Under the pieces are notes generated by a model, which saw nothing but the letters and a program-made list of their open reading frames with translations, searched no databases and was not told the DNA's origin. Of a stretch of DNA of 64,000 nt, positions 53,501 through 61,869 are shown piece after piece; position 1 is the first letter of the stretch; the number at the start of each line of letters is the position of its first letter. The stretch lies in the NCBI GenBank assembly GCA_963823525.1, contig CAWGLW010000006.1:1116001-1180000 (forward strand), read 5' to 3'. The stretch comes from CAWGLW01 sp963823525 (GTDB taxonomy: Bacteria > Pseudomonadota > Gammaproteobacteria > Steroidobacterales > Steroidobacteraceae). The position numbers were made by a program, and so were the translations under genes.

Positions 53501-53756
53501 CGACGACTTCTACTTCGGTGGTCCGGGCGATGCTGTCGAGGGTCTGACCGTCACGCCGCTCGGTGAGCGTTATTTCGGCGTTCCGGAGGACATCGCCGGC
53601 AAGGGGAACGGGACGCTGTCGGCCTACGACTTCGGTGCCTTCCCGGGCAACACCGAGGAGCTCGGCCTGATGCTGTTCACGAACGGTGATCGGGGTGCCG
53701 GCAATCGCGGTGGTGCGGTGCAGGAGGGCGAAGCGCTGCTGCTGATGGCGCCGTAA
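50598..53756 (+). CDS. Secreted S8 (subtilisin-like) serine peptidase with PA domain
   Basis: A 1052-residue exported protease. A signal peptide (about 1-31) and an I9-like propeptide (about 60-155, QEVLVRLRSPS) precede the catalytic domain with Asp194 (VAVLDSGIDYTH), His266 (EGHGTHVGDI) and Ser579 (GGTSGAAPMVAG). A PA domain (about 430-530; LTGRIVLVDRGGCNFTLKIK) is inserted between His and Ser, as in extracellular subtilases. The C-terminal 440 residues contain a Fn3-like segment and a beta-rich region without a name I can give. Expression is probably set by c-di-GMP through the upstream riboswitch, tying secretion to the biofilm/motile choice. A strong terminator follows. Confidence 0.93.
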   Translation: MSKYSGWKLGSAVGCVTFLAAATAPASFAADRSAIRASAAIPASVEALRLDRPMQIDGASLAVIDTALQVAEGRQEVLVRLRSPSVARSSARAPGDRVMQREMIKNDQSAFMRRAQRLAPGASSGPSFQVVLNAVVMEVDAKHIRALATDPQVERISRVVNYKMDLPDTVPYITASAMQQIGYDGSGVKVAVLDSGIDYTHAAFGGGGTLADYEAAYGTSTGDPRNTTRDGLFPTSKVVEGYDFVGEAWPNGPLAPDDDPIDLEGHGTHVGDIIGGAGGVAPGVDLYAVKVCSAVSSSCSGVALIQGMEYAADPNGDGDVSDRVDVINMSLGSSYGQAFDDDLALAVNNASELGILTVASAGNSSDKPYVTGTPAGAITALSVAQTEVPSAFLPQYDVIAPASIAGTYDAVFQPWSAPLTSVIEAPMQYADGAGGNLNGCAAFAPGSLTGRIVLVDRGGCNFTLKIKNIGDAGGLIGIIGLIDTSAPFTGGDGGDRPIDIPGYMISLADSNTLKSGLPSTVLRFDPNIGIPLVGNMVGSSSRGPRNPDNLLKPEIGAPGASVSAIAGSGTGTGPFGGTSGAAPMVAGSAALILDAYPGLTPLEVKARLMNNGETDIVTDPFSGLAPISRIGGGEVRVLDAYEEPIAAWAEEQTTGDYVGSLSYGQVDVAKDLVRLKKIVRVRNYTDQAVQYAIKPTFRFADDEASGAVSFIVKDSVRIGPNRDATFPVTLVIEGAKLAGNAMNSGSEGANPAALTFNEFDGYLMLDDGNGSSVHIPWHVLPRKAADLRGRMALKFRNGFSDSINFKNRGVGTAQIDAYSLLATSPNMPQGPEGGQSPMPDIRAVGITTIPVPAGFCSGNDSFLWVFAINTWERQSHLLPVSHQIVLDTNRDGAADYVVLNRDLSGPTTITDGRQLSWVLNVATGSLGAFFFAEHATNTGNTALIVCGEQIGMNAGDFLSTQVNMDVYTDDFYFGGPGDAVEGLTVTPLGERYFGVPEDIAGKGNGTLSAYDFGAFPGNTEELGLMLFTNGDRGAGNRGGAVQEGEALLLMAP

Positions 53757-53781
53757 GGCCCTATCGCCTCAGGCGAACCAA

Positions 53782-53814
53782 GGCCTCCCTCGAAAGAGGG
53801 AGGCCTTTTTTTTT
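53782..53814 (+). terminator. Rho-independent terminator after the S8 peptidase
   Basis: A perfect 10-bp stem GGCCTCCCTC/GAGGGAGGCC with a GAAA tetraloop, followed by nine T. It lies 25 bases after the protease stop. Confidence 0.97.
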
Positions 53815-53881
53815 AAGTGGGAAGAAAACTGGGATCAGGCGCTGATGAAACTACGTGGCTGGCAACGGGCAGGCGAGAAAC

Positions 53882-54280
53882 TCATCGTCTGGGCGGCAAA
53901 ACGGGGTCGAGGATGCCGCCGGTCGGACACAGGAAAACCAAGCCCTTCTGATTGGCGTGGTAACTGAGCAATGACTCACCCGCTTTGACCTGTACCCGGT
54001 ACCCCGGCACGGTCGATTGAGTGTAGACGACATCGGGTTTTGGACAGCCCATGGATCCGTCGGGCCAGATGACACGATCGGCGCTTATCACTTCAAGCGC
54101 CTCTCTCAGGAGCCCCGTCTGAGCTGCCGCATCATCCAGGGCTTTGTCGATCACGGCCTGCATAGGGTCAACAACGGCGCCACTCTGAGGGCCTGGCCCA
54201 CCCTGCGCACTCGGGACACCGCCGGCGAGGATCGTCATCAAAACAAATGCCGTTCCGCTTCGTCTCTGGATACTCATCAT
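53882..54280 (-). CDS. Small conserved exported protein of unknown function
   Basis: A 132-residue protein with a signal peptide (MMSIQRRSGTAFVLMTILAG.., cleaved near residue 27). The mature part contains VIWPDGSMGCPKPDVVYTQSTV followed by PGYRV and, near the end, GLVFLCPTGG. I have seen the arrangement DGS-x-GCP-x-P-x-YTQ-x-V-x-GY in many uncharacterised small secreted bacterial proteins; its two Cys (in GCP and FLCP) could form a disulfide. No function is assigned. The ATG pair at 54275-54280 follows GAGG. It is convergent with the S8 peptidase. Confidence 0.7.
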   Translation of the reverse strand: MMSIQRRSGTAFVLMTILAGGVPSAQGGPGPQSGAVVDPMQAVIDKALDDAAAQTGLLREALEVISADRVIWPDGSMGCPKPDVVYTQSTVPGYRVQVKAGESLLSYHANQKGLVFLCPTGGILDPVLPPRR

Positions 54281-54687
54281 GCGACCTCGCACTTTCTTCG
54301 GTCAGTACACAGAATCCCCCCGTTTCCTGACCGCCGCAAGTGGATCAGCGGACGCGAATCCAGGGGAGCACAATGGGGCCAAAGAAAAAGCGCAGCGACG
54401 CCGGGTTGCGCAGCTGTCTGACCCCCCGGCTCGCCCGTTACGGATTCTTGCGCATTTCGCCGAAATTTGCCGGCAATTACGGCAAATCGGCGACGATAGT
54501 TACCGAAGAGCCTTCAGGGAACTCCTCTCGAGAGACGCCGGATTTTCATGCGGCGCAGGGTGAGCGGCCTGCTTGCGCACTGAAGCGACGGGGCCGCGGC
54601 GGGCTGCCTGCTGCCTCAAGACAGGTAAACTGCCCGACAGACTCAGGGCTCACCTGAAGAGCGACTGCGACCTCGGGGGAGGCATTC
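54281..54687. other. 407-base intergenic region with a weak small open frame
   Basis: A rightward frame from the ATG at 54373 (AGGGGAG 4 bases upstream) to 54657 would give 94 residues starting MGPKKKRSDAGLRSCL; the protein is basic, low in hydrophobics and matches nothing I know, so I leave it uncalled. An inverted repeat ATTTGCCG (54465-54472) / CGGCAAAT (54480-54487) with a 7-base loop lies inside. GTAAACTGCCCG at 54625-54636 resembles motifs at 15406 and 35197. Confidence 0.4.
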
Positions 54688-55791
54688 ATGCGCAAGAGAC
54701 TGAAAAGTCGCCTGATCAAACTGTTGCTGCTCATAATGGTTGCTGCCGTCGCCGCGTACTGGTTTGCGGGGTCCGCACCACCGTCGGCAATTGGCAGTGG
54801 GGAATTCATGCGGGCTGTCGTCTATCACGACTATGGCGCACCCGACGTGCTGCGACTCGAGAAGATCGAGAAGCCGCTGCCCGGCGATAACCAGGTACTC
54901 ATCAAGGTTCGTGCGGCGGGAGCCAATCCGCTCGACTGGCATTACATGCGAGGCACGCCATACATCCTGCGTGTCTTTGAGAAGGCGCTGTTCAAGCCGA
55001 AAGACACACGCCTTGGCGTTGATGTGGCTGGCATAGTCGAAGCGGTGGGTGACAACGTAACGACTTTCAAGCCGGGCGACGCAGTGTTCGGCGCGGGCAG
55101 GGGTGCGTTTGCTGAGTACGTGCTGGCATCGCAAGACAAGGTCGTGCTGAAGCCCGCCCGCCTCACATTTGAGCAGGCAGCGGCTGTGCCAATTGCGGCT
55201 TTGACGGCGCTGCAGGGCCTGCGAGACAAGGGACGTATCCAGGCAGGCCAGAAGGTTTTGATTAACGGCGCTTCCGGTGGCGTGGGTACGTTCGCCGTAC
55301 AGATCGCGAGGTCATTCGGCGCCGACGTGACCGGCGTGTGCAGTACGAGAAACGCCGATATGGTCCGCGCGATCGGCGCAGATAGGGTCATCGATTACAC
55401 ACGTGAAGATTTCACCCGCAGCGGCCAGCAATACGACGTGATACTCGACATGGTCGGCAACCATTCGTTGACCGATTTGCGGCAGGTGCTCACTCCGAAG
55501 GGCATACTCGTGCAGGTCGGCGACTCGGACACGGGAAACTGGATTGGACCGATCTTCAGCGTGCTTAAGATCGTGGTCGTATCAAGCATGGTGAGCCAGG
55601 AACTGGTCGGGCTGCTGGCATCGATCAACGAGGAGGACCTGCTGATCCTGCAGAAAATGATGGAAGCACAAGACGTAATGCCGGTCATTGACCGAACCTT
55701 CGGCTTGAGTGAGGTCCCCGAGGCCATCGCCTACCTCGAAGAAGGTCACGCTCGAGGCAAAGTGATCATCACGCTGCAAAACGACGACTGA
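54688..55791 (+). CDS. Membrane-anchored medium-chain (quinone-type) oxidoreductase
   Basis: A 367-residue MDR-family reductase related to quinone oxidoreductase and zeta-crystallin. The catalytic body starts at MRAVVYHDYGAPDVLRLE (about 41) and has the NADPH-binding ASGGVGTFAVQIARSFGA; zinc-binding Cys residues of alcohol dehydrogenases are missing. Unusually, 40 residues precede it: a basic start (MRKRLKSRLIK) and one helix (LLLLIMVAAVAAYWFAG), which should tether the enzyme to the inner membrane with the body in either compartment. A cytosolic version from the internal ATG at 54808 is possible. Substrate unknown. Confidence 0.85.
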   Translation: MRKRLKSRLIKLLLLIMVAAVAAYWFAGSAPPSAIGSGEFMRAVVYHDYGAPDVLRLEKIEKPLPGDNQVLIKVRAAGANPLDWHYMRGTPYILRVFEKALFKPKDTRLGVDVAGIVEAVGDNVTTFKPGDAVFGAGRGAFAEYVLASQDKVVLKPARLTFEQAAAVPIAALTALQGLRDKGRIQAGQKVLINGASGGVGTFAVQIARSFGADVTGVCSTRNADMVRAIGADRVIDYTREDFTRSGQQYDVILDMVGNHSLTDLRQVLTPKGILVQVGDSDTGNWIGPIFSVLKIVVVSSMVSQELVGLLASINEEDLLILQKMMEAQDVMPVIDRTFGLSEVPEAIAYLEEGHARGKVIITLQNDD

Positions 55792-55917
55792 GCGCTCCGA
55801 ACGACCACAGCCCTGGCCAGCCTCAGTGTGGCACGCTGCCCGGCAGGGCCCGTCGGCTGGGTATATCCTGCTGCCAGCGACGATGCCAGTCGATCATCAA
55901 GCCGTGCCATCCGTCTC

Positions 55918-56769
55918 ATGAACTACCGCCACGCCTTCCATGCCGGCAATTTCGCCGATGTGCTCAAGCACATAACGCTGATGATGCTGATCGAACAGCT
56001 CAAGCAGAAGCCGGCTTCTTTTTTTTACCTCGACACGCACGCGGGGCGGGGCATTTATGACCTCAGCAAAGCGCGTTCCCAGCGCAGTGGCGAGTACAAG
56101 GACGGGATCGGACGGTTGCTCGAGGCGGCGCGCAGGGCCCTGCCACCGGAGGTCGCGGCCTACCTTGCGCTCGTGCGGCAATCTGCCGGCACGGGCCACA
56201 GTGCAATAACCGCCTATCCGGGCTCTCCGAAGATCGTCGCAATGATGCGGCGAGAAGGCGACCGGATGGTTCTGTTCGAGTCCCAGTCTCAGGAAGCGAG
56301 CGCACTGCGCAGCGCGCTTGCCGGACAGCGCCGCTTATCGATTGTCGAGGGCGATGGATACAACGCACTGAAGGCTCACCTTCCGCCACCGGAGAATCGA
56401 GGCCTGGTCCTGATCGACCCACCGTACGAGTCAGACCGTGAATTCGACCGGGTGCTCGAGGCGCTGAAGCGAGCGCATGCCCGCTGGCCTAACGGTATCT
56501 ACTGCGTCTGGTTTCCGCTCACCGAAAGGGCCGGTCCCGCGCGGTTCCGTCAAGCGCTGGAGGACTCCGGCATCCGCCGGATACTCGAAGTCACGCTGAG
56601 CATCCTGCCCGAAGATTCAGGCGTCGGACTCTGGGGTTCGGCTCTCGTCGTCGTTAATCCACCCTGGCAACTCGACACGCGGCTTGCTGCCCTGCTGCCG
56701 CAACTGCATGGGCTGGTCTCGACCGATGGCGCAGGCGGCACGTCGGTGAATTGGCTGGTTCCTGAATAG
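55918..56769 (+). CDS. rlmJ: 23S rRNA (adenine-2030-N6)-methyltransferase
   Basis: A 283-residue methyltransferase that modifies A2030 of 23S rRNA. The invariant start MNYRHAFHAGNFADVLKH, the SAM-site DTHAGRGIYDL and the catalytic DPPYESD motif (about 164-170) are present, and the protein ends near the family's usual 280 residues. An in-frame ATG at 55828 would add 30 unconserved residues. It is convergent with tag. Confidence 0.95.
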   Translation: MNYRHAFHAGNFADVLKHITLMMLIEQLKQKPASFFYLDTHAGRGIYDLSKARSQRSGEYKDGIGRLLEAARRALPPEVAAYLALVRQSAGTGHSAITAYPGSPKIVAMMRREGDRMVLFESQSQEASALRSALAGQRRLSIVEGDGYNALKAHLPPPENRGLVLIDPPYESDREFDRVLEALKRAHARWPNGIYCVWFPLTERAGPARFRQALEDSGIRRILEVTLSILPEDSGVGLWGSALVVVNPPWQLDTRLAALLPQLHGLVSTDGAGGTSVNWLVPE

Positions 56770-56796
56770 CACAACAGGACGGAGCCGCTGACCGCG

Positions 56797-57432
56797 TCAA
56801 CGCAGTTTCGCGCACTGCGCATGACGGAAGCAGCTGACCAGGTGGTCATTGACCATCCCCGTTGCCTGCATGTGCGCATAGATGATCGTGGGTCCCACGA
56901 ATTTGAAACCGCGGCGCCTGAGGTCCTTGCTCAGGGCTTCCGCCTCCGGAGAGGTCGCCGGGACCTGTTTCATGTCGGTGAATCGATTCACGATGGGCCG
57001 GCCGCCCACGAATGACCAGAGGTACCCCGCGAGGCTGCCCAGCTCATCCTGCAACGCAAGTACGGCCCGGGCATTCGCGATTACGGCCTGGACCTTCAGG
57101 CGATTTCGAACGATGCCCGGATCATTGAGCAGACGTTCGACGCTTCGCTTGTTGAAGCGCGCCACGCGTTCGACATCAAAGTCGGCAAACGCGCGCCGGT
57201 AGCCTTCGCGCTTGTTAAGAATAGTGGACCAGCTCAGTCCCGCCTGGGCGCCTTCGAGCACGAGGAACTCGAATTGCCGCCGATCGTCGCGAATCGGCAC
57301 GCCCCACTCCTCGTCATGGTAGCGCAGGTAGCGCTCACTCATGCCCGCATACGACCAGCCGCAACGCGGCGGAGAATCGGCTACTGGCTGTTGTCGTCGC
57401 GCGCCGCTCACGAAATCACCGGACTTGCTCAT
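56797..57432 (-). CDS. tag: DNA-3-methyladenine glycosylase I
   Basis: A 211-residue base-excision repair enzyme that removes 3-methyladenine. After a 22-residue unconserved lead come RCGWSYAGMSERYLRYHDEEWGVPIRDD, FEFLVLEGAQAGLSWSTIL with the catalytic Glu region, GRPIVNRF, and the C-terminal FKFVGPTIIYAHMQATGMVNDHLVSC with His and Cys zinc ligands. E. coli Tag has 187 residues, so the ATG near residue 31 is too late and the given start or a nearby one is likely. Confidence 0.95.
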   Translation of the reverse strand: MSKSGDFVSGARRQQPVADSPPRCGWSYAGMSERYLRYHDEEWGVPIRDDRRQFEFLVLEGAQAGLSWSTILNKREGYRRAFADFDVERVARFNKRSVERLLNDPGIVRNRLKVQAVIANARAVLALQDELGSLAGYLWSFVGGRPIVNRFTDMKQVPATSPEAEALSKDLRRRGFKFVGPTIIYAHMQATGMVNDHLVSCFRHAQCAKLR

Positions 57433-57615
57433 TCCCCGAAATCATGGCGCCACGGACCGTGAGGGTATCGCAGCAGGAAAAAAATCGGGACCCTGCACCT
57501 GCTTCTGCCGCCGCGGGGGTAGCCGGCGTCCCGTCGAATGCCCCGCGGGCCGGACATCATTCGATCGCAGGTGAGGGTCCCGAGCTATCCGGGAACTGAT
57601 TCAAACGACTCCGGA

Positions 57616-57981
57616 TTACTCTGGCTTGTCACCGCCGCACTTACCCTCGCCGCACTTGCCTTCCTTGGCCTTGTCGCCGCCGCAGCTGCCTTCTTTGGCC
57701 TTGTCGCCACCGCAGCTGCCCTCTTTGGCCTTGTCGCCACCGCAGCTGCCTTCTTTGGCTTTGTCGCCGCCGCAGCTGCCTTCTTTGGCCTTGTCGCCGC
57801 CGCAGCTACCCTCTTTGGCCTTGTCGCCGCCACAGGAACCCTCGCCCGCGGCCATGTAGGCGCTGCCAAGCGCAGTGATAGAAAACGGGCTGGCACTTGC
57901 CATGGACACGGTGGCCAGGGATCCCGCAAGCGCTACGCCGACTGCCAGGGCAACGGGCTTCTTGAAAGTCTTTGAATTCAT
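57616..57981 (-). CDS. HvfA-like repeat peptide, candidate RiPP metallophore precursor
   Basis: A 121-residue exported peptide. The signal region (KPVALAVGVALAGSL.. to about residue 30) and the segment SPFSITALGSAYMAAG match HvfA/bufferin-type precursors. Then come six exact copies of EGSCGGDKAK and a final EGKCGEGKCGGDKPE. In HvfA the Cys of EGKCG motifs is converted by an MNIO (DUF692) enzyme with a partner protein into a modified residue that binds copper. Only the last two repeats keep EGKCG; six have Ser in place of Lys. No DUF692 or DUF2063 gene is in the window. It follows the anti-sigma gene by 42 bases, with GAGGAG upstream. Copper binding is inference. Confidence 0.8.
   Translation of the reverse strand: MNSKTFKKPVALAVGVALAGSLATVSMASASPFSITALGSAYMAAGEGSCGGDKAKEGSCGGDKAKEGSCGGDKAKEGSCGGDKAKEGSCGGDKAKEGSCGGDKAKEGKCGEGKCGGDKPE
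57661..57840. repeat. Six tandem 30-nt repeats inside the HvfA-like gene
   Basis: Six head-to-tail 30-base units with only a few synonymous differences (for example CTTCTTTGGCC or CCTCTTTGGCT starts), each coding EGSCGGDKAK on the minus strand. Length is an exact multiple of three, so gain or loss of units would change the peptide's repeat number without breaking the frame. Confidence 0.95.
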
Positions 57982-58023
57982 CGGTCGTCTCTCCTCGATG
58001 TTATGGTCTTCGCGAAAATCGCG

Positions 58024-58719
58024 TCAGCTCTTCTGCCAGATCACCGCGCCGGTTACCCGTTGCGAAATCTGCGTGAGGTCTGCATCGTCATCACCAATGA
58101 TTGCGATGCTTCCGGGGCCCGCCGGGATGATCTTTCCGGCAAAACCGCGTTCAGTAAAGTTGACCGGCTCCCGTACGGTTTCATTACGCAGGATCATCAC
58201 GGTCACCGGCCCGGCGTCAGTCTGGACGACCAGGTGCGGCACCCGGCGACCCCGGAACCAGCAGGTCTTTGCATAGGAAACCGTGCCAATCCCGGGCCTC
58301 AGACTGAGCCCCGCACGGTTCAGCACGCTCGCCAGCTCCATTGGCTCTGCCGGAGTCTGTGTCACCACGAGCGCGTGCGGCTCGTGATCCATGTGATCGA
58401 CGGCATCCTTTGCGATCGACTGACGCGGGCCACTCGTGAAGAGCAGGGTCCCGACCAGCACGCCCCCCAGAATGCTCGCGGCCAGCGCGTACCATCGGCT
58501 GCGCGGCGTCACGCGGGCGCGCTTTGAGGCCACCGCCATCCGATGTTCCGCGGGTACCGGCACCTGCAATGCGCGCAGAATCGTACGATCCAGCGCCCGC
58601 AGCGCCCCGAGGTAACCGGCACAGGCGGCGCAGACGTCGGCATGCGCCTGCGCCTCGTCACTCAAGTGTCCGGGGTCACCACCGGCGGCTCTGCGAAATT
58701 CCAGGCATTGCATCTTCAA
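58024..58719 (-). CDS. DUF3379-type transmembrane anti-sigma-like protein
   Basis: A 231-residue protein. The cytoplasmic N terminus has CLEFRRAAGGDPG..AHADVCAACAGYL with a His-xxx-Cys-xx-Cys zinc-binding anti-sigma (ZAS) pattern at about 27-34. One transmembrane helix (WYALAASILGGVLVGTLLF, about 77-95) leads to a periplasmic domain of about 130 residues. It lies 24 bases after an ECF sigma gene, so it should hold that sigma factor inactive. The signal sensed in the periplasm is unknown; co-transcription with the HvfA-like peptide points to metal or oxidative stress. Confidence 0.85.
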   Translation of the reverse strand: MKMQCLEFRRAAGGDPGHLSDEAQAHADVCAACAGYLGALRALDRTILRALQVPVPAEHRMAVASKRARVTPRSRWYALAASILGGVLVGTLLFTSGPRQSIAKDAVDHMDHEPHALVVTQTPAEPMELASVLNRAGLSLRPGIGTVSYAKTCWFRGRRVPHLVVQTDAGPVTVMILRNETVREPVNFTERGFAGKIIPAGPGSIAIIGDDDADLTQISQRVTGAVIWQKS

Positions 58720-58743
58720 GACCTCCGAGCTACCGGAGTAAAG

Positions 58744-59268
58744 TCAGTTGTCCGTCCCGGTGCCCGACGGCCCGAGTTGTGTGCGCAGTTTCTGTCGCGC
58801 CCGAAACAGGCGGGTCAGCACGGCGCCTTGTGTCAGTTCCAGCTGCGCTGCTATTTCCTGGGTCGAAAATCCCAACAGGACCTGCAGTACCAGCGGCTCG
58901 CGATAGTCATCTTCCAGCGCAAAGATCGCCCGCCTGACTTCCATCACTTCATTTTGTTCATCCACCGCAAGCTCCGGCGACTCCGCATCGATCATCTCGT
59001 CCACCGATACCGTGGGCAGGCGCTTGCGCTCGTACAACCGGGCATGCTCCCGCCTGACGATGGTGAGCAGCCACGGCTTGGCCAGACGTTCGTCCTGGAG
59101 ATTCTCCCTGGACTTCCATGCGCGCAGCAGCGCCTCCTGCACGACGTCGTCGGCGATCTGCCCGTCTCGCGCCAGCCAGAAAGCGAAACGGTAGAGGTCC
59201 GCCCGCAGCTCGTCACACAGCTCGGCAAAGCGTCTTTCCCCTTCGTTTCCGGCAAATGGCGCGTTCAT
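58744..59268 (-). CDS. ECF-type sigma factor
   Basis: A 174-residue RNA polymerase sigma factor with only regions 2 and 4. Region 2 has LYRFAFWLARDGQIADDVVQEALLRAWK and PWLLTIVRREHARLYER; region 4 has LEDDYREPLVLQVLLGFSTQEIAAQLELTQGAVLTRLFRAR, the helix-turn-helix for the -35 element. The start at 59268 gives normal length; the frame extends upstream without conserved sequence. It heads the sigma / DUF3379 / HvfA-like operon and is divergent from hemB. Its own promoter motif is not evident. Confidence 0.92.
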   Translation of the reverse strand: MNAPFAGNEGERRFAELCDELRADLYRFAFWLARDGQIADDVVQEALLRAWKSRENLQDERLAKPWLLTIVRREHARLYERKRLPTVSVDEMIDAESPELAVDEQNEVMEVRRAIFALEDDYREPLVLQVLLGFSTQEIAAQLELTQGAVLTRLFRARQKLRTQLGPSGTGTDN

Positions 59269-59412
59269 GTATAAAGACCGGGCTTCTGGCAGCCTTATTT
59301 CGGGTGAGCGGTGGGCAGCGACGTGACCCACTCCCTGCACGACAGCAGGCTGCGCAAGATATCCCTCGGGCCCGATGCGTGCAAACCGCAGGATTCGCCA
59401 ACGGAGTCAATG

Positions 59413-60418
<1,006 letters not shown>

Positions 60419-60426
<8 letters not shown>

Positions 60427-61261
60427 CATATACGGGCTGTTCGGCTACCCGGTCGAACACAGCTGGTCCCCGTTCATCCACGAAGCGTTCGCTCGGCAGA
60501 CCGGCCAGCACATGGCCTATGGGCTGCACGAATCTGCCCCGGAGAGATTCCCGGACGACCTGCGCGATTTCTTCCGCGACGGCGGCAAGGGAACGAACAT
60601 CACGCTGCCGCACAAGCAGGCAGCCGCGGGACTGGTCGATGAACTGACACCGCGCGCGCGACGCGCCGATGCCGTCAATACGATCGCGCGCGTGGACGCC
60701 GGCCTGCTCGGCGACAACACCGACGGTGCCGGGCTGGTGGCCGACCTCAGGAGCAACCTCAGCCTTACGCTGGCCGGCGCACGTATCCTGCTGCTGGGCT
60801 CCGGCGGCGCCGCGCGCGGCGTGCTGGGGCCGTTGCTTGAGCTCGGACCGCGGTCGCTGGTCATCTCGAACCGGACCTTGCGTCGCGCGGTCGAACTTGC
60901 CCGGCAATTCGCTGAGTACGGCCCGGTGACCGCCTGCCGATTCTCGGACGTCGGATCGGAGCCATTCGACCTTATCCTGAATGCCACCTCTGCGAGCCTG
61001 CGCGGCGATGTGCCCGAAATCCAGGCCGGCGCAGTCAACGGCTCGAGTTTCTGCTACGACATGTCATACGGAATCGGCGACACCGCTTTTACCGGGTGGG
61101 CAAAACGACAGGGTGCCGGGGCCTGCGCGCAGGGCTGGGGGATGCTGGTCGAACAGGCCGCCGAATCGTTCTACCTGTGGCGTGGGATTCGACCTGAGAC
61201 TGCGCCCGTACTCGAAGCACTGCGCCGGCGGGCGGAGGCTCCTAGGCGTAGTCGTTCTTGA
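60419..61261 (+). CDS. aroE: Shikimate dehydrogenase
   Basis: A 280-residue enzyme reducing 3-dehydroshikimate with NADPH in aromatic amino acid synthesis. MADIYGLFGYPVEHSWSPFIH is the shikimate-binding start, GTNITLPHKQAA holds the catalytic Lys (about 66), GDNTDGAGL the catalytic Asp (about 103), and GSGGAARGVLGPLL the NADPH loop, with SNRT the NADP-specific clamp. It starts inside the last codons of hemB and overlaps the convergent gamma-carbonic anhydrase end by 20 bases. Confidence 0.96.
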
Positions 61262-61769
61262 GTTCAACGTAGAGTCGGGCGAGTTCTGGTATCCACTCGA
61301 TCTCCGCCGGGGTCAGGCACCTGGCCCGGCGGGCCGGATTGCCAAGGTACAGATGGCCGGACTCGAGACGCTTGCCGGGGGCGACGACAGTGCCTGCGGC
61401 GATCATCACCGAGTCCTCGACGACAACGCCGTCGAGCACGATCGCGCCAATACCGACCAGGCAGGCATCGCCGATCGTACAACCGTGCAGCACGGCCTTG
61501 TGCGCGATGACGACATCTTCACCAATCTGCAGCGGCCAGCCGTGCGGAAGGCTTTCAGGCCGCGGCCTCGTCACGTGCAGCACGCTGCCATCCTGAACGT
61601 TACTGCGCGCCCCGATGCGTATCGAGTTGACGTCACCGCGCACGACCGCCATGGGCCACACCGACACGTCTCTGGCGAGGGTCACGTCACCGATCACGCG
61701 CGCCGTCGGATCGATAAATACACCCTCTGCCAGTTGCGGGGAGGTGTCTCTGTAGGCTTGCACCGTCAT
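61242..61769 (-). CDS. Gamma-carbonic anhydrase family protein (YrdA-like)
   Basis: A 175-residue left-handed beta-helix protein. Hexapeptide repeats run through IGDVTLARDVSVWPMAVVRGDVNSIRIG; metal-ligand histidines are in SVLHVTRP and AHKAVLHGCTIG, and the last is a Cys/His-rich zinc site of the trimer. YrdA/PaaY-type members may hydrate CO2 or act as thioesterases; activity is unproven. The convergent overlap with aroE is a compact arrangement seen in many Pseudomonads. Start at 61769 is conserved (MTVQAYRD..). Confidence 0.9.
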   Translation of the reverse strand: MTVQAYRDTSPQLAEGVFIDPTARVIGDVTLARDVSVWPMAVVRGDVNSIRIGARSNVQDGSVLHVTRPRPESLPHGWPLQIGEDVVIAHKAVLHGCTIGDACLVGIGAIVLDGVVVEDSVMIAAGTVVAPGKRLESGHLYLGNPARRARCLTPAEIEWIPELARLYVELKNDYA

Positions 61770-61869
61770 GTTGTAATTCCAGGCGTGTATTTCGGCCTGT
61801 AGTCTAGACGCGACCGGACCTCAGGCGGCAAGCTTGCACCGCCAGCCGTCCCCAGTGGGAGAAACATCA

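Noticed and set aside
54373..54657. Rightward 94-residue basic open frame with an AGGGGAG upstream
   Set aside because: Composition is unlike a folded protein, with no homology recognised; spacing of 4 bases is tight. Mentioned only in the intergenic entry.
57433..57615. Possible MNIO or partner gene fragment beside the HvfA-like gene
   Set aside because: The 183-base gap has no DUF692 or DUF2063 motif in any frame; the next gene is tag.
57661..57840. Six regular 30-nt repeats as a possible CRISPR array
   Set aside because: The units are contiguous with no spacers, in frame and coding; no cas genes are present.
57626..57859. Rightward open frame of 77 residues with a repeated LPSLALSPPQ unit
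   Set aside because: It is the antisense reading of the six 30-nt repeats of the HvfA-like gene; the minus-strand frame has the signal peptide, Shine-Dalgarno and family match.
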